Shown: positions 47,999 to 56,978, counted from the first letter of the stretch. The stretch: 64,000 bases of DNA from Rathayibacter sp. SW19 (GCF_030866825.1 NZ_CP133020.1:4402001-4466000), one strand, 5' to 3'. Notes: generated from the sequence alone by a model not told the origin. Program-made: numbers and translations.

Positions 47999-50437
47999 TC
48001 AGCCTCGGCGGGTGCGACGTCGGCGGGTGATCAGGATTCCCGCTCCGGCGAGCAAAGCAAGGATTCCGAAGAGGAACGGAGTCGCATCCACCGATGAGCC
48101 GGTGTCTGCCAGGCCGGACGCCTTCGCCACGGTGGTTGCGGGGGCAACCGCCGACGACGGCACACCGACGGCCGGTGGCATCGTCACAGGGTTGGCCGGT
48201 GTCAATGGGGCCAGTCGTGGCCCGACACTGAATGCAACATCCATGATGTTCTGCACGTTGGGCGCTGTCACCGTGGTCAGACACTGGTAAGGCGCGTCGG
48301 CCGCAGCCGGCACCCCGTCGGTGTTCGGGTTACCCAGGTAAACCTGGCAGGTGGCGGAGGTGTTGCGCGTTCCGTCAGCGTTGTATCCGTTGACTGCGGC
48401 GCCTTTGATCCAGTACGGGCTGGGCACCTTGTTCTGGGTGATCCGGTAGCTGAAGGAACCCTGCGAGATCGCGCCGCCCGACACCGCGGGATCGGCCTGA
48501 TGCTCGATCGTGGACCAGGAGGTCGAACCATTCGGAGCGAGTGTGCGTGCCGCCGGTGTAGAGGCCTGTGTGATCGGCCCGCTGGCATCTGCCGGCATGT
48601 CGAAGGCTCCGTCTGCCAGTCCCACCGACTGGCCGGAAACGGCGCTGTCCGTGGTCGAGACGACCGCATTGATACCGGATGCCGTGAGCAGCTGCGCGCC
48701 TGAATGCGGCAGAGGCTGCGACTTTATCGTCTTCTCGGACTGCCCGTCCTTTTCAGGGAAGTTCGCTGCAATGTTGGGCAGGAGATAATATCTGCCGTCC
48801 TTTTGCATCAGAACGTTACCGACGACATGCACCAGAATCGGTGTCTGTTCCAGCCAGACGCGGGTCCATGGTGGGGCCGTGACATCCGTCTCGCTCGTGT
48901 AGGTCGTCGAGTCGGTGATCGCGATCGAATAGTTCAATTCCACAGAAAACTCGAACACCTCGATCAATACCTTTGAAGCCAGCTTGATGCCGAGGGTGTT
49001 GGTGACCGAGTGTGTTGATGACACCGTCAGCTTCTGTGTCTGGTCGTGATCTGTCTGGTTGTTGAGTATGCTTTTTTGATCGTTGGGGCTGACCGGTCCG
49101 GGCACACGTGTCACTGTGGAGAGGCTCGTGTCGCAATCATCGGGTGCATCACCGCAGTGCTGGAGCAGTTCGCTGAGCTGGATCGGTGCGGTGACGGTCG
49201 TGATCGGTGCCGCCGAGATCGTGTAAGTAGTCTGCCAGTTTTCGGGCCTTGGGCCCGGTCTGTATTGGTCCATAGGGCATTTGAACGGCGAGAATTTGGC
49301 CGGACTCGGCGCGGCCTGCCCGTTGGCCGGGACTGGGTTCTGGTCGTAGAAATCGCACCAGGCATTATGCCAGGTATCCGCAAACACTTGAGTGGTCCCC
49401 TCCACCCAGAATGGTGTCGCCACTCCGTCGAGCAGGATGCGGTAGACGAAGATTACGCGCGCCCTGCCCTTGTCGACCACGTCGTCGCCCTCACCGGACC
49501 GCAGGAGTGCATCCATGTGAACGCTGCTGTTGGCAGCAACTGCGGTGCTCCCGCCGACTTTGTTGCCTGCATTCACCTCCCAGTACCCGTTGTCCAGAGA
49601 CACGCGACCGGTGGTCTTCACCGTGCTTTGCGCCTCGGCGACGATGTTGTTGCTCACCGTGAAGTCCACCTTGGCCGTCGGATACCCCTGCCGGTTTGGT
49701 GGATCAACCATTTGCGCGTCCGTGTGGCAGCTGTACGGCACGGTCCCTGTTACTGGCTGTCCGCCATGGTCATGCATGCCACCCGTAGTGAGCTGGCAGA
49801 ATGTATACGGAGAAGGCACCTGGTTATGGAACTCCACACCGGCATACAATTGCACCCAATAGTTGGTGGGCTGGCCATCCATCAGAGCGATCCGATAGCT
49901 CACGCTTATGCTCGGTGTAGTCCGCGCATCCCCCCAAACGTAGGTCGTTGTAGCGCTGTAGGGCACCGTGCTTGTCCCTAACACGTCAGGAGCGGGGTGG
50001 TTCGGGTCGAAAGCGTACATTCCATCTCGTAGCTCGAGCTTGTTCGAGCCGATCGTCCCTTGAACCGTCAAAGGGGCGGACGGGTTGGCCACAAGCTGCG
50101 ACTCAGCCGCCGACATGCGCTGCTGCGACTCGTTCCGGCTCGAAGTAGCCCCGCCCGCAGGGATAGTTGTTGCGGTCGGCGCCGGGGTTGCGGTCGGTGC
50201 CGGGACCGCGGTCAGCGTGGGCGTCGGCGTCGGAGTGCCCGTCGCCGTCGGGGATGCGCTCGGTGTCGGTGCCGTCACAGCCTGCGCACCGCCGTCCTGG
50301 CTCGTGGACGCCGCAGCAGTCGCCGCAGGGGTAGCACTCGACGTGGCTGCATCCGCCGCGGAGGGGACGATCACCGCCCCGAACAGAGATAGGGCGCCGA
50401 TCAGGGCCGTAGCACCCCAGATTGTCCTGTTTTTCAC
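47999..50437 (-). CDS. Sortase-anchored surface protein with aerolysin-like region
   Basis: 812 residues. Signal peptide 1-30 (AVIVPSAADA). A Thr/Pro/Ala-rich stalk spans 31-95. A cysteine-containing beta module occurs three times (about 178-260, 328-390, 662-740), each with an aromatic 'YRI...YW(V/I)' pattern then two Cys. The middle region 444-535 (VTRVPGPVSPNDQ, 'NNQTDHDQTQKLTVSSTHSV', 'FEFSVELNYSIAITDSTTYT', 'TDVTAPPWTRVWLEQTPI') has the alternating Ser/Thr strands and the 'APP.T.V' turn seen in ETX/MTX2-aerolysin pore-forming proteins. C-terminus: LADTG sorting motif at 776-780, helix and RRRRTRRG tail. No sortase gene lies in the window. Base composition is slightly lower in GC than neighbours. 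The toxin-like reading is inference. Confidence 0.78.
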   Translation of the reverse strand: MKNRTIWGATALIGALSLFGAVIVPSAADAATSSATPAATAAASTSQDGGAQAVTAPTPSASPTATGTPTPTPTLTAVPAPTATPAPTATTIPAGGATSSRNESQQRMSAAESQLVANPSAPLTVQGTIGSNKLELRDGMYAFDPNHPAPDVLGTSTVPYSATTTYVWGDARTTPSISVSYRIALMDGQPTNYWVQLYAGVEFHNQVPSPYTFCQLTTGGMHDHGGQPVTGTVPYSCHTDAQMVDPPNRQGYPTAKVDFTVSNNIVAEAQSTVKTTGRVSLDNGYWEVNAGNKVGGSTAVAANSSVHMDALLRSGEGDDVVDKGRARVIFVYRILLDGVATPFWVEGTTQVFADTWHNAWCDFYDQNPVPANGQAAPSPAKFSPFKCPMDQYRPGPRPENWQTTYTISAAPITTVTAPIQLSELLQHCGDAPDDCDTSLSTVTRVPGPVSPNDQKSILNNQTDHDQTQKLTVSSTHSVTNTLGIKLASKVLIEVFEFSVELNYSIAITDSTTYTSETDVTAPPWTRVWLEQTPILVHVVGNVLMQKDGRYYLLPNIAANFPEKDGQSEKTIKSQPLPHSGAQLLTASGINAVVSTTDSAVSGQSVGLADGAFDMPADASGPITQASTPAARTLAPNGSTSWSTIEHQADPAVSGGAISQGSFSYRITQNKVPSPYWIKGAAVNGYNADGTRNTSATCQVYLGNPNTDGVPAAADAPYQCLTTVTAPNVQNIMDVAFSVGPRLAPLTPANPVTMPPAVGVPSSAVAPATTVAKASGLADTGSSVDATPFLFGILALLAGAGILITRRRRTRRG

Positions 50438-50574
50438 CGCTGCAACACTTCCATCTGCTGAGCCATCCTCAATATTGATATTCCTTTGCAGCGTAAGCCT
50501 GGCTTGGACCTCGCAAAAATAGACCTAGGTCGCCTCTTGGTTTCTTCTTGCGGACATCGCGCACCGGCCGCCCG

Positions 50575-50646
50575 CGGTTGTCGAAGGCGCAGTGCGCAAG
50601 GCGTAGTGCGCAAGACGCAGTGCGACAGTGCGCGACGCAGTGCGCA
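50575..50646. repeat. Irregular tandem repeat upstream of threonine aldolase
   Basis: Five copies of GCAGTGCGCAAGGC-like units (10-15 bases, period variable) in the gap between divergent genes. The aldolase start lies 13 bases after it. It may displace or contain the promoter. Confidence 0.8.
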
Positions 50647-50658
50647 AAGATAGAGAGT

Positions 50659-51747
50659 GTGACCGAAACACTTCATGACACGCGGATTCTGCATGACAAA
50701 GAGCACCGCGGATTCGCTTCTGACAATTACGCGGGTGTGCACCCTGAGGTGCTCGCCGCGATCGCTGCCGCCAACGGCGGCCACCAGATCGCGTACGGGG
50801 AGGACGTCTACACGCAGCACTTACAGCGGGTGTTCGCCGAGCACTTCGGCGAGGGCATTCAGGCGTTCCCGGTGTTCAACGGCACCGGCGCGAACGTGGT
50901 CGGCCTGCAGTCGATGCTGCCGCGCTGGGGAGCCGTCGTGTGCGCGTCCACGGCTCACATCAACACGGATGAGAACGCTGCGCCCGAGCGGGTCGGCGGG
51001 CTGAAACTGCTCACCGTCGATGCTCCGGACGGCAAGCTCACGCCCGAACTGATCGACCGACAGGCGTGGGGCTGGGGCGATGAGCACCGCGCGCAGCCGC
51101 TGGCCGTTTCGATCACGCAGACCACCGAGCTCGGCACCTGCTACACAACAGCCGAGATCGGGGCGATCGCCGATCACGCGCACTCTCTCGGCATGAAACT
51201 GCATGTCGACGGCGCCCGCATCGCCAACGCAGCCGCGACGCTTGGTGCTCCGCTGCGCGAGTTCACGACGGATGCCGGTGTCGATGTTCTCAGCTTCGGC
51301 GGCACGAAGAATGGACTGCTGTTCGGCGAAGTAGTGCTCATTCTCAACCCGGATGCCGCGGAGGGCTTGCCCTATCTGCGCAAGCTGAACATGCAGCTGG
51401 CCTCGAAGATGCGCTTCGTCTCCGCGCAGTTGATCGCCCTCCTCGAAGGCGACCTGTGGCTTCGCAGCGCACAGCATGCGAACGCAATGGCGAGCCGCCT
51501 GAGGGGCGCGCTCGAAGCATCCGTCGCATCCGGATCGGTCGTCGGTCTCGGCTTCAGCCAGGCGACGCAAGCCAACGGGGTGTTCGCCATGCTGCCGGAT
51601 GGCGTCGCAGACACGCTGCGCGAAAGCTTCCGCTTCTACGACTGGGATGCCGCACGAAACGAAGTGCGCTGGATGTGCTCGTGGGACACCACGGAAGCCG
51701 ACATCGACGCGTTCGTCGCCGCGATTCAGCGGGAGCTTGCCGCGTAG
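50659..51747 (+). CDS. Low-specificity L-threonine aldolase
   Basis: 362 residues from the GTG at 50659. PLP fold type I: 'FASDNYAGVHPEVLAAIAAA', 'AYGEDVYTQHLQRVF', 'VDGARIANAAATLG', and the Schiff-base Lys in 'DVLSFGGTKNGLLFGE'. Cleaves L-threonine or allo-threonine to glycine and acetaldehyde. Confidence 0.93.
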   Translation: MTETLHDTRILHDKEHRGFASDNYAGVHPEVLAAIAAANGGHQIAYGEDVYTQHLQRVFAEHFGEGIQAFPVFNGTGANVVGLQSMLPRWGAVVCASTAHINTDENAAPERVGGLKLLTVDAPDGKLTPELIDRQAWGWGDEHRAQPLAVSITQTTELGTCYTTAEIGAIADHAHSLGMKLHVDGARIANAAATLGAPLREFTTDAGVDVLSFGGTKNGLLFGEVVLILNPDAAEGLPYLRKLNMQLASKMRFVSAQLIALLEGDLWLRSAQHANAMASRLRGALEASVASGSVVGLGFSQATQANGVFAMLPDGVADTLRESFRFYDWDAARNEVRWMCSWDTTEADIDAFVAAIQRELAA

Positions 51748-51773
51748 GGCAGCGTGCTTTGTAGGCTGTGCGT

Positions 51774-52793
51774 ATGGCCGCCATTACGTTCGTTCAGCAT
51801 GACATAGTCGCCCGGGTGCCGGAATTGACCAACCCGACGTCGATCATCGAGGTCCCGCTGACGGTGCGCGTCGACCCGTTGACGGGCCACACGTCCCGGA
51901 TCATCACCGGCACCAAGCTTGCACCAGAGACGCGCCCGGACCTGTCGAGTCTGACCGCCGCGCCTGCGTTCTGCCCGTTCTGTGCGGACAGGATCGAGAC
52001 GGCAACCGGCACGTTCGACCGATCAATCACCGACGAAGGCCGCATTCGGCGAGGCACAGCCGTTGTCGTGCCCAACGTGATGGCGTACTCAGAGTTCTCG
52101 TCCGTCGGCCTCTACGACACCGCGTCGCACTTTCTTGATCTGCCCGAACTCACGCCCGGGCGGGTCGGCGATTTGCTGGAAGCCTTCACCGTCTACACCG
52201 CAGGGTTGCACGGGCTGCGGCCGATGTGGTCGTCGGTCAACGCAAACTACCTGCCGCCGGCGGGCAGCTCGCTGATCCACCCGCACGGCCAGTCGGCCCA
52301 CGATGACATCGGCACGACCACCCAGCGCAACCTGGTTCAGCTTTCGGCGGCCTGGCAGGGCTCCGGATCGTATTGGGATTCCCTGCTCGCGCAGGAAGAC
52401 GGCGGCGACCGCTGGATCGGTCGGCGAGGCAGAGTTTCCGTCCTGACACCGTGGGCGCCGATCGGCTTCCACGAGGTTTGGGCCGTCGTCGACGGCGCTC
52501 ACGACATCACCGACCTCACCGCGGACGACTGTGCGGATCTCGGATTCGCGCTGTCGAGCGTGTTCCAGACCTACTACTCGCTGAACCTCACCTCGTTCAA
52601 CTGGGCGATGTACGGCGGCGGACCCACCCCGTCTGATCGCTACTCACTGCTGTTACGCGTCGTCAGCCGGTCAAACGCAGAACCCATGTATCGCAGCGAT
52701 GTCACCTACTTCGAGCGCCTCCACGCAGAAGCCATGATCGACCTGTCCCCCGAGGCAATGGCGGCGGACGTGCGTGCGCACTTCGCCGCGTAG
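51774..52793 (+). CDS. Galactose-1-phosphate uridylyltransferase-like (HIT fold) protein
   Basis: 339 residues; ATG at 51774, with an alternative GTG six bases earlier. It contains a zinc-type 'PAFCPFCADRIE' and the nucleotidyl-transfer motif 'SLIHPHGQ' (His-Pro-His-x-Gln), as in GalT. It is shorter than classical GalT and diverges elsewhere ('VVPNVMAYSEFSSVGLYD', 'FNWAMYGGGPTPSDRYSLLLRVV'). Probably a nucleotidyltransferase or phosphorylase acting on another sugar phosphate; a role in galactose use is not supported by the neighbours. Confidence 0.75.
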   Translation: MAAITFVQHDIVARVPELTNPTSIIEVPLTVRVDPLTGHTSRIITGTKLAPETRPDLSSLTAAPAFCPFCADRIETATGTFDRSITDEGRIRRGTAVVVPNVMAYSEFSSVGLYDTASHFLDLPELTPGRVGDLLEAFTVYTAGLHGLRPMWSSVNANYLPPAGSSLIHPHGQSAHDDIGTTTQRNLVQLSAAWQGSGSYWDSLLAQEDGGDRWIGRRGRVSVLTPWAPIGFHEVWAVVDGAHDITDLTADDCADLGFALSSVFQTYYSLNLTSFNWAMYGGGPTPSDRYSLLLRVVSRSNAEPMYRSDVTYFERLHAEAMIDLSPEAMAADVRAHFAA

Positions 52794-52855
52794 CGGTACG
52801 CGCGGTCGCGAGCGAGAAAGTCCTGGAAAGGATTTCGTCAGGTCGGAATAGATTC

Positions 52856-52882
52856 AGCTTGCATGCGTTTGCATGTAGTGGC
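52856..52882. promoter_or_regulatory. Direct repeat TTGCATG-N3-TTGCATG upstream of the nitroreductase
   Basis: Located about 65 bases before the nitroreductase ATG within a 148-base gap. Candidate regulator site; no regulator gene adjoins. Confidence 0.35.
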
Positions 52883-52941
52883 AACGGCGCCGCCACCGAA
52901 AGTTCCGACCAAACAGTTCTAATTCAACAAGGAGGCAGCGA

Positions 52942-53595
52942 ATGTCGCTTGCTACCGCTCCATTCACGGCGCTCACGACCGCGCCGTCCAAGACCGCACC
53001 GTCCAAGACCGCCCTGACCGCCCCATCCAAGACCGCACAGACCAGCACCCCGATCGACGAGGTGCTGGCCGAACGCTGGAGCCCGCGCTCCTACGATGCG
53101 TCGGCACCGCTGGACGAGAAGAAGCTGCTCGCCGCGCTCGAAGCTGCGCGCTGGGCGCCGTCCGCCGGCAACTCGCAGCCGTCTCGATTCATCGTCGCGC
53201 GTCGCGGCAGCAGCGCGTTCGACACCATCGTCGCGAACCTGATGGGCTTCAACCAGGTGTGGACGACCTCCGCCGGCGCTTTGATCGTCGGCGTTGCCGA
53301 GGTGACGGATGCCGATGGCAAGCCCCGCCCGTGGGCCAAGTACGACCTGGGCCAGGCTCTCGCCCACCTGTCGGTGCAGGCGCATCACGACGGCTTGCAC
53401 GTGCACCAGATGGGCGGATTCGACGCGGAAGGCGTGCGCGCCGCCTTCGCGATCGACGAGCGCTTCGAACCCGTCTCGGTCGCTGCGATCGGCGTGCTCG
53501 CGTCCGCAGACGCGTTGCCCGAGCCGCTACGCGAGCGTGAGAATGCGCCGCGCACTCGCCTGCCGCTGTCGGAGTTGGTGCTCCTGAGCGTGTAG
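52942..53595 (+). CDS. Nitroreductase-family flavoprotein
   Basis: 217 residues, ribosome site AAGGAGG. The first 36 residues are a Thr/Ala/Ser/Lys/Pro repeat (TAPSKTAPSKTALTAPSKTA) encoded by 15-bp units. The FMN fold follows: 'ERWSPRSYDASAPLDEKKLLAALEAARWAPSAGNSQPSRFIVA', 'DLGQALAHLSVQAHHDGLHVHQMGGFD'. An NAD(P)H-dependent reductase of nitro or quinone compounds. Confidence 0.88.
   Translation: MSLATAPFTALTTAPSKTAPSKTALTAPSKTAQTSTPIDEVLAERWSPRSYDASAPLDEKKLLAALEAARWAPSAGNSQPSRFIVARRGSSAFDTIVANLMGFNQVWTTSAGALIVGVAEVTDADGKPRPWAKYDLGQALAHLSVQAHHDGLHVHQMGGFDAEGVRAAFAIDERFEPVSVAAIGVLASADALPEPLRERENAPRTRLPLSELVLLSV
52981..53034 (+). repeat. 15-bp tandem array near the nitroreductase start
   Basis: GCGCCGTCCAAGACC, GCACCGTCCAAGACC, a 9-base partial unit and GCCCCATCCAAGACC encode APSKT pentapeptides. 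Confidence 0.85.
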
Positions 53596-53599
53596 CGTG

Positions 53600-53815
53600 G
53601 TCTGTTGGTCGAGCGCCGTTGGTCGAGTAACGAGCGCCAGCGAGTGTATCGAGACCTCGCGGCGGGGGTCTCGATACGCTCGTTCCTCGCTACTCGACCA
53701 ACGGGTCTCGATACGGCAGCTCCTTCGTCGCGGCCTACTCAACCACCGGTAGGTCGGGGTCTCGATACGCGTACTCGCTGCGCTCCTGCGCTACTCGACC
53801 AGCGATGGTCGCGCG
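53600..53815. repeat. Cluster of dispersed inverted repeats overlapping mtlD 3' end
   Basis: TTGGTCGAGTAACGAGCGCC, TATCGAGACC, GGTCTCGATACG, CTCGCTACTCGACC, then a second module to 53810. From 53735 leftward to rightward it also encodes the last ~24 residues and stop of MtlD on the minus strand. Confidence 0.9.
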
Positions 53816-54961
53816 CGCGGCCTGAGCCGAGCGCACGACCTCGACGAGCGGTGCGAACAGCGGATGCTCCGCCTCCAGCGCCGTGACTTCGCTCACGAAG
53901 TCTGCCGCCTGCTTCGTGCGTAGCAGTGTGCCGAGTTCCTGGCTCTGCGCGTCATCCGGCACGTCGAAGCGCAACACGGCCGCGATCGCCTCCAACAGCG
54001 CAACCGGCGTCGAGCCGTGCTCCGCGAGTTCGGCGGCGGGACCGATGAACCGGTCATAGCGCCCGAGTTTGCGCAACGGCTCGCGCCCGACGCGTTCGAC
54101 GGCGTCGTGCAGATGCACGTTCTCGAACCGGGCGAGGATCTTTTCCCGGTATGCAGCCAGCTCCGCAGGATCGAGTCCGTGCTTGGTGACGAGCGCGAGT
54201 GAGGTTTCCTTCAGAACTCGGGATGCGACATCTCGCACGGTGTCGATCGCCATCGCGTCGGCGATCGTCGGCGCACCGGCCAGAAACCCGGTGTACGCCA
54301 CCGTCGCGTGCCCGGTGTTCACGGTGTAGAGCTTGCGCTCGACGTACGGCACCAGATCATCCACGAAGGTCACGCCCTCGATGGCAGGCGGATGCCCGGC
54401 AAACGGCGTGCGATCCACGACCCATTCAAAGAATTCCTCGACCATCACGTCGATACCGCCACCCGCCGGTTGCGCAGGCACGATCCGGTCGACGGCCGTG
54501 TTCGCGAACACGGCGCGGGGGGCGATGGCCGCCCACTCGTCCGGTGTGCTCGCACTGCGCACGGCCGCCGCCAGGGTGTTGGTCGCGCCGACGGCGTTTT
54601 CGCACGCCATCACGGCCAGCGGCGCGGCGTCGGCAGGGCGCCGCACGAGCGCCGCCGCGATCGCAGGGGCGACGAATGGCAGGATGCGCACGCCGACCGC
54701 CGTCGTCACGATGTCAGCGGTCGCGATCTCAGCGACGAGCGCGTCGGCATCCGTTTGGCTGTTGATCGCCCGAAAATTCGTGACGACCTGCTCGCTGGTT
54801 CGTTCGCCGACTGAGCGCACGACGTAACTGTCAGCCGCCGCCAACGAGTCGATGAGTTCGGCGTTCACATCGGCGAAGACGATTTCGTACCCTGATTCGT
54901 GCAGCAACAAGCCGACGAACCCCCGGCCGATATTGCCTGCGCCGAAGTGAACGGCCTTCAT
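53735..54961 (-). CDS. mtlD: Mannitol-1-phosphate 5-dehydrogenase with repeat-encoded tail
   Basis: 408 residues from the ATG at 54961, against about 382 in typical MtlD. Reduces/oxidises mannitol-1-phosphate to fructose-6-phosphate with NAD. 'MKAVHFGAGNIGRGFVGLLLHESGYEIVFADV' is the Rossmann site; 'YVERKLYTVNTGHATVAYTGFL' carries the catalytic Lys/His region. The extra C-terminal 'AGRVAQERSEYAYRDPDLPV' plus VE is translated dispersed repeat, which also supplies the TAG. Overlaps mtlF by 4 bases. Confidence 0.93.
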   Translation of the reverse strand: MKAVHFGAGNIGRGFVGLLLHESGYEIVFADVNAELIDSLAAADSYVVRSVGERTSEQVVTNFRAINSQTDADALVAEIATADIVTTAVGVRILPFVAPAIAAALVRRPADAAPLAVMACENAVGATNTLAAAVRSASTPDEWAAIAPRAVFANTAVDRIVPAQPAGGGIDVMVEEFFEWVVDRTPFAGHPPAIEGVTFVDDLVPYVERKLYTVNTGHATVAYTGFLAGAPTIADAMAIDTVRDVASRVLKETSLALVTKHGLDPAELAAYREKILARFENVHLHDAVERVGREPLRKLGRYDRFIGPAAELAEHGSTPVALLEAIAAVLRFDVPDDAQSQELGTLLRTKQAADFVSEVTALEAEHPLFAPLVEVVRSAQAARATIAGRVAQERSEYAYRDPDLPVVE

Positions 54962-55395
54962 TCTGCGTTGACCTCCGAGAGCTGCCGGTACAACGCTGCG
55001 GCATCGGGGGCATCGATCAGCCGAGCCACGTCGTCCTCGTCGGAGAAGACGATCGCGATCTTCGACAGGATGTCGAGGTGCTCGTTGTTGAGGCCTGCGA
55101 TGCCGACCGCGAAGCGCACCTCTTCCCCGCCCCAATCGATCGGATTCTCGTAGCGCACAAGCGACAAGGCGGAGCGCACGATCGAGTCCTTTGCGTCGTT
55201 CGTGCCGTGCGGGATCGCGAGGAAGTTGCCCATGTACGTCGACACCGTGGCTTCGCGGGCCAGCATCGCGTCGAGGTAGTCGGGCCGCACAGCCCCCGCG
55301 TCGACGAGTAGCTGGCCCGCCTCGCGGATGGCGTCGTCCCGCGTGGTGGCGGACCCCGCCGCCACCACGCTCGATTCACTCAGAATCTCGGTCAT
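54958..55395 (-). CDS. mtlF: PTS mannitol-specific EIIA component
   Basis: 145 residues. The phosphorylated His63 is in 'NFLAIPHGTNDAKDSI'; fold blocks 'EAGQLLVDAGAVRPDYLDAMLARE' and 'VRFAVGIAGLNNEHLDILSKIA' are standard EIIA-mtl/fru. Receives phosphate from HPr and passes it to the EIIB domain of MtlA. Sits between mtlA and mtlD in the operon. Confidence 0.95.
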   Translation of the reverse strand: MTEILSESSVVAAGSATTRDDAIREAGQLLVDAGAVRPDYLDAMLAREATVSTYMGNFLAIPHGTNDAKDSIVRSALSLVRYENPIDWGGEEVRFAVGIAGLNNEHLDILSKIAIVFSDEDDVARLIDAPDAAALYRQLSEVNAE

Positions 55396-55397
55396 TG

Positions 55398-56978
55398 TTA
55401 CCCTGCTGTCTCTTCCTCTTTTGCCGAGACGAGGTCGACGACCTCGTCGTAGCGCGGACTGTTCATGAAGTTGTCGACAGACACATGTTGGGCCGACGGC
55501 GTCTTCGCGCGCGCCCGGTCGGTCAGCTCACGCTGCGTGATGACCAGGTCGACGTTGTCCTCCAGATTAGCGATCGCCTTGTTCGTGACGGTAACGCCTT
55601 CGATGCCTGCCTTCTTGATCTTGTTGCGAAGAACGGATGCGCCCATTGCGCTGGAACCCATTCCGGCATCGCAGGCGAACACGATGTTGCGCACCAGTCG
55701 CCTGGTCCCATCGCCTTGCGCGTCGCTTTCGCCGGAGAGTCCCTCATGCACGAGACCGCCGAGCACCGAGCTCTCCTTGCCCTTGTTCGCCTCGGTTTGC
55801 GCGACGGCGGCGGCCAGGTCGCCGGTCTCGCCCTTGGCCAGGTCGCGCCTGCGGCTGGCGCGCAGGATCACGGAGCCGATGAGGAATGAGACTGTCGCAG
55901 CGCCGAGCACCGAAAGGATCACCCCGACGTAACTGCCTGGAGCGGTCATGGCCAGAATCGCGAAGATACTTCCCGGCGACGCCGGTGCCCGCAGTCCGGT
56001 CGCGAACGCGACGTTGATCGCAACACCGGTCATGCCGCCGCCGATCGCGGCCAGCACCATGATCGGCTTCATCAGCACGAACGGGAAGTAGATTTCGTGG
56101 ATGCCGCCGAGGAACTCGATGATGATCGCGCCGGGTGCGCTCGCCTTGGCGATGCCGATGCCGAACAGGGAGTATGCGACCAGGATGCCGAGGCCGGGGC
56201 CGGGGTTCGCTTCGAGCAGGAACAGGATCGACTTGCCCGTTTGCTGCGCCTGCTCAACGCCGAGCGGCGTCAAGACGCCGTGGTTGATGGCGTTATTGAG
56301 GAACAGCACCTTGCCGGGCTCGATCAGAATACTGGCCAGGGGCAGCAAGTGGTTGATGACGAGCCAGTTCACGGCGTTGCCGAGGCCTGCGCTGATCCAT
56401 TCGACCAGCGGGGCGATTCCGAAGAACGCGCCGATCGAAAGCAGACCGCCCAGGATTCCTGCCGAGAAGTTGTCGACGAGCATCTCGAATCCGGGCTTGA
56501 TCTTGCCGTCCCAGATGCTGTCGACCTTCTTCATCAGCCAGGCACTGAGCGGGCCGAGGATCATGGCGCCGATGAACATCGGGATGTCACTGCCGACGAT
56601 CACACCCATGGTCGCGATCGTGGCGACGACGCCGCCTCGCACGCCGTAGATCATGCGGCCGCCGGTATTGGCGATGAGCAACGGCAACAGGTAGGTGATC
56701 ATCGGGCCGACAAGACCGACGTACTGGGTGAACGTGTGACCGCTCGGGTCCTGCGCCAAGACCGTCGCCGCGCCGTGCCAGCCGATCTGGCTGACATCGC
56801 CGAAACCGCCGAGGATGCCGCTGGGCAACCATCCGGTGGCGATGAAGAACGCCGTGATCAACCCCCACGCAATGAATGCGGGGATGTTGGGCATGACCAT
56901 GCCGCTGAGGAAGGTGCCGAAGCGTTGAACGCGAAGCCGGGCACTTCCCTGCTGTTTCACGGTAGACGTCGTCGTCAT
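55398..56978 (-). CDS. mtlA: PTS mannitol-specific EIICB permease
   Basis: 526 residues. EIIC membrane domain (about 1-340), starting 'RVQRFGTFLSGMVMPNIPAF', with the sugar-site 'EFLGGIHEIYFPFVLMKP'. After a linker rich in Ala/Glu/Asp comes the EIIB domain with phospho-Cys436 in 'NIVFACDAGMGSSAMGASVLR'. EIIA is on a separate gene, as in many Gram-positives. Its start overlaps the EI stop by 4 bases. Confidence 0.95.
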   Translation of the reverse strand: MTTTSTVKQQGSARLRVQRFGTFLSGMVMPNIPAFIAWGLITAFFIATGWLPSGILGGFGDVSQIGWHGAATVLAQDPSGHTFTQYVGLVGPMITYLLPLLIANTGGRMIYGVRGGVVATIATMGVIVGSDIPMFIGAMILGPLSAWLMKKVDSIWDGKIKPGFEMLVDNFSAGILGGLLSIGAFFGIAPLVEWISAGLGNAVNWLVINHLLPLASILIEPGKVLFLNNAINHGVLTPLGVEQAQQTGKSILFLLEANPGPGLGILVAYSLFGIGIAKASAPGAIIIEFLGGIHEIYFPFVLMKPIMVLAAIGGGMTGVAINVAFATGLRAPASPGSIFAILAMTAPGSYVGVILSVLGAATVSFLIGSVILRASRRRDLAKGETGDLAAAVAQTEANKGKESSVLGGLVHEGLSGESDAQGDGTRRLVRNIVFACDAGMGSSAMGASVLRNKIKKAGIEGVTVTNKAIANLEDNVDLVITQRELTDRARAKTPSAQHVSVDNFMNSPRYDEVVDLVSAKEEETAG

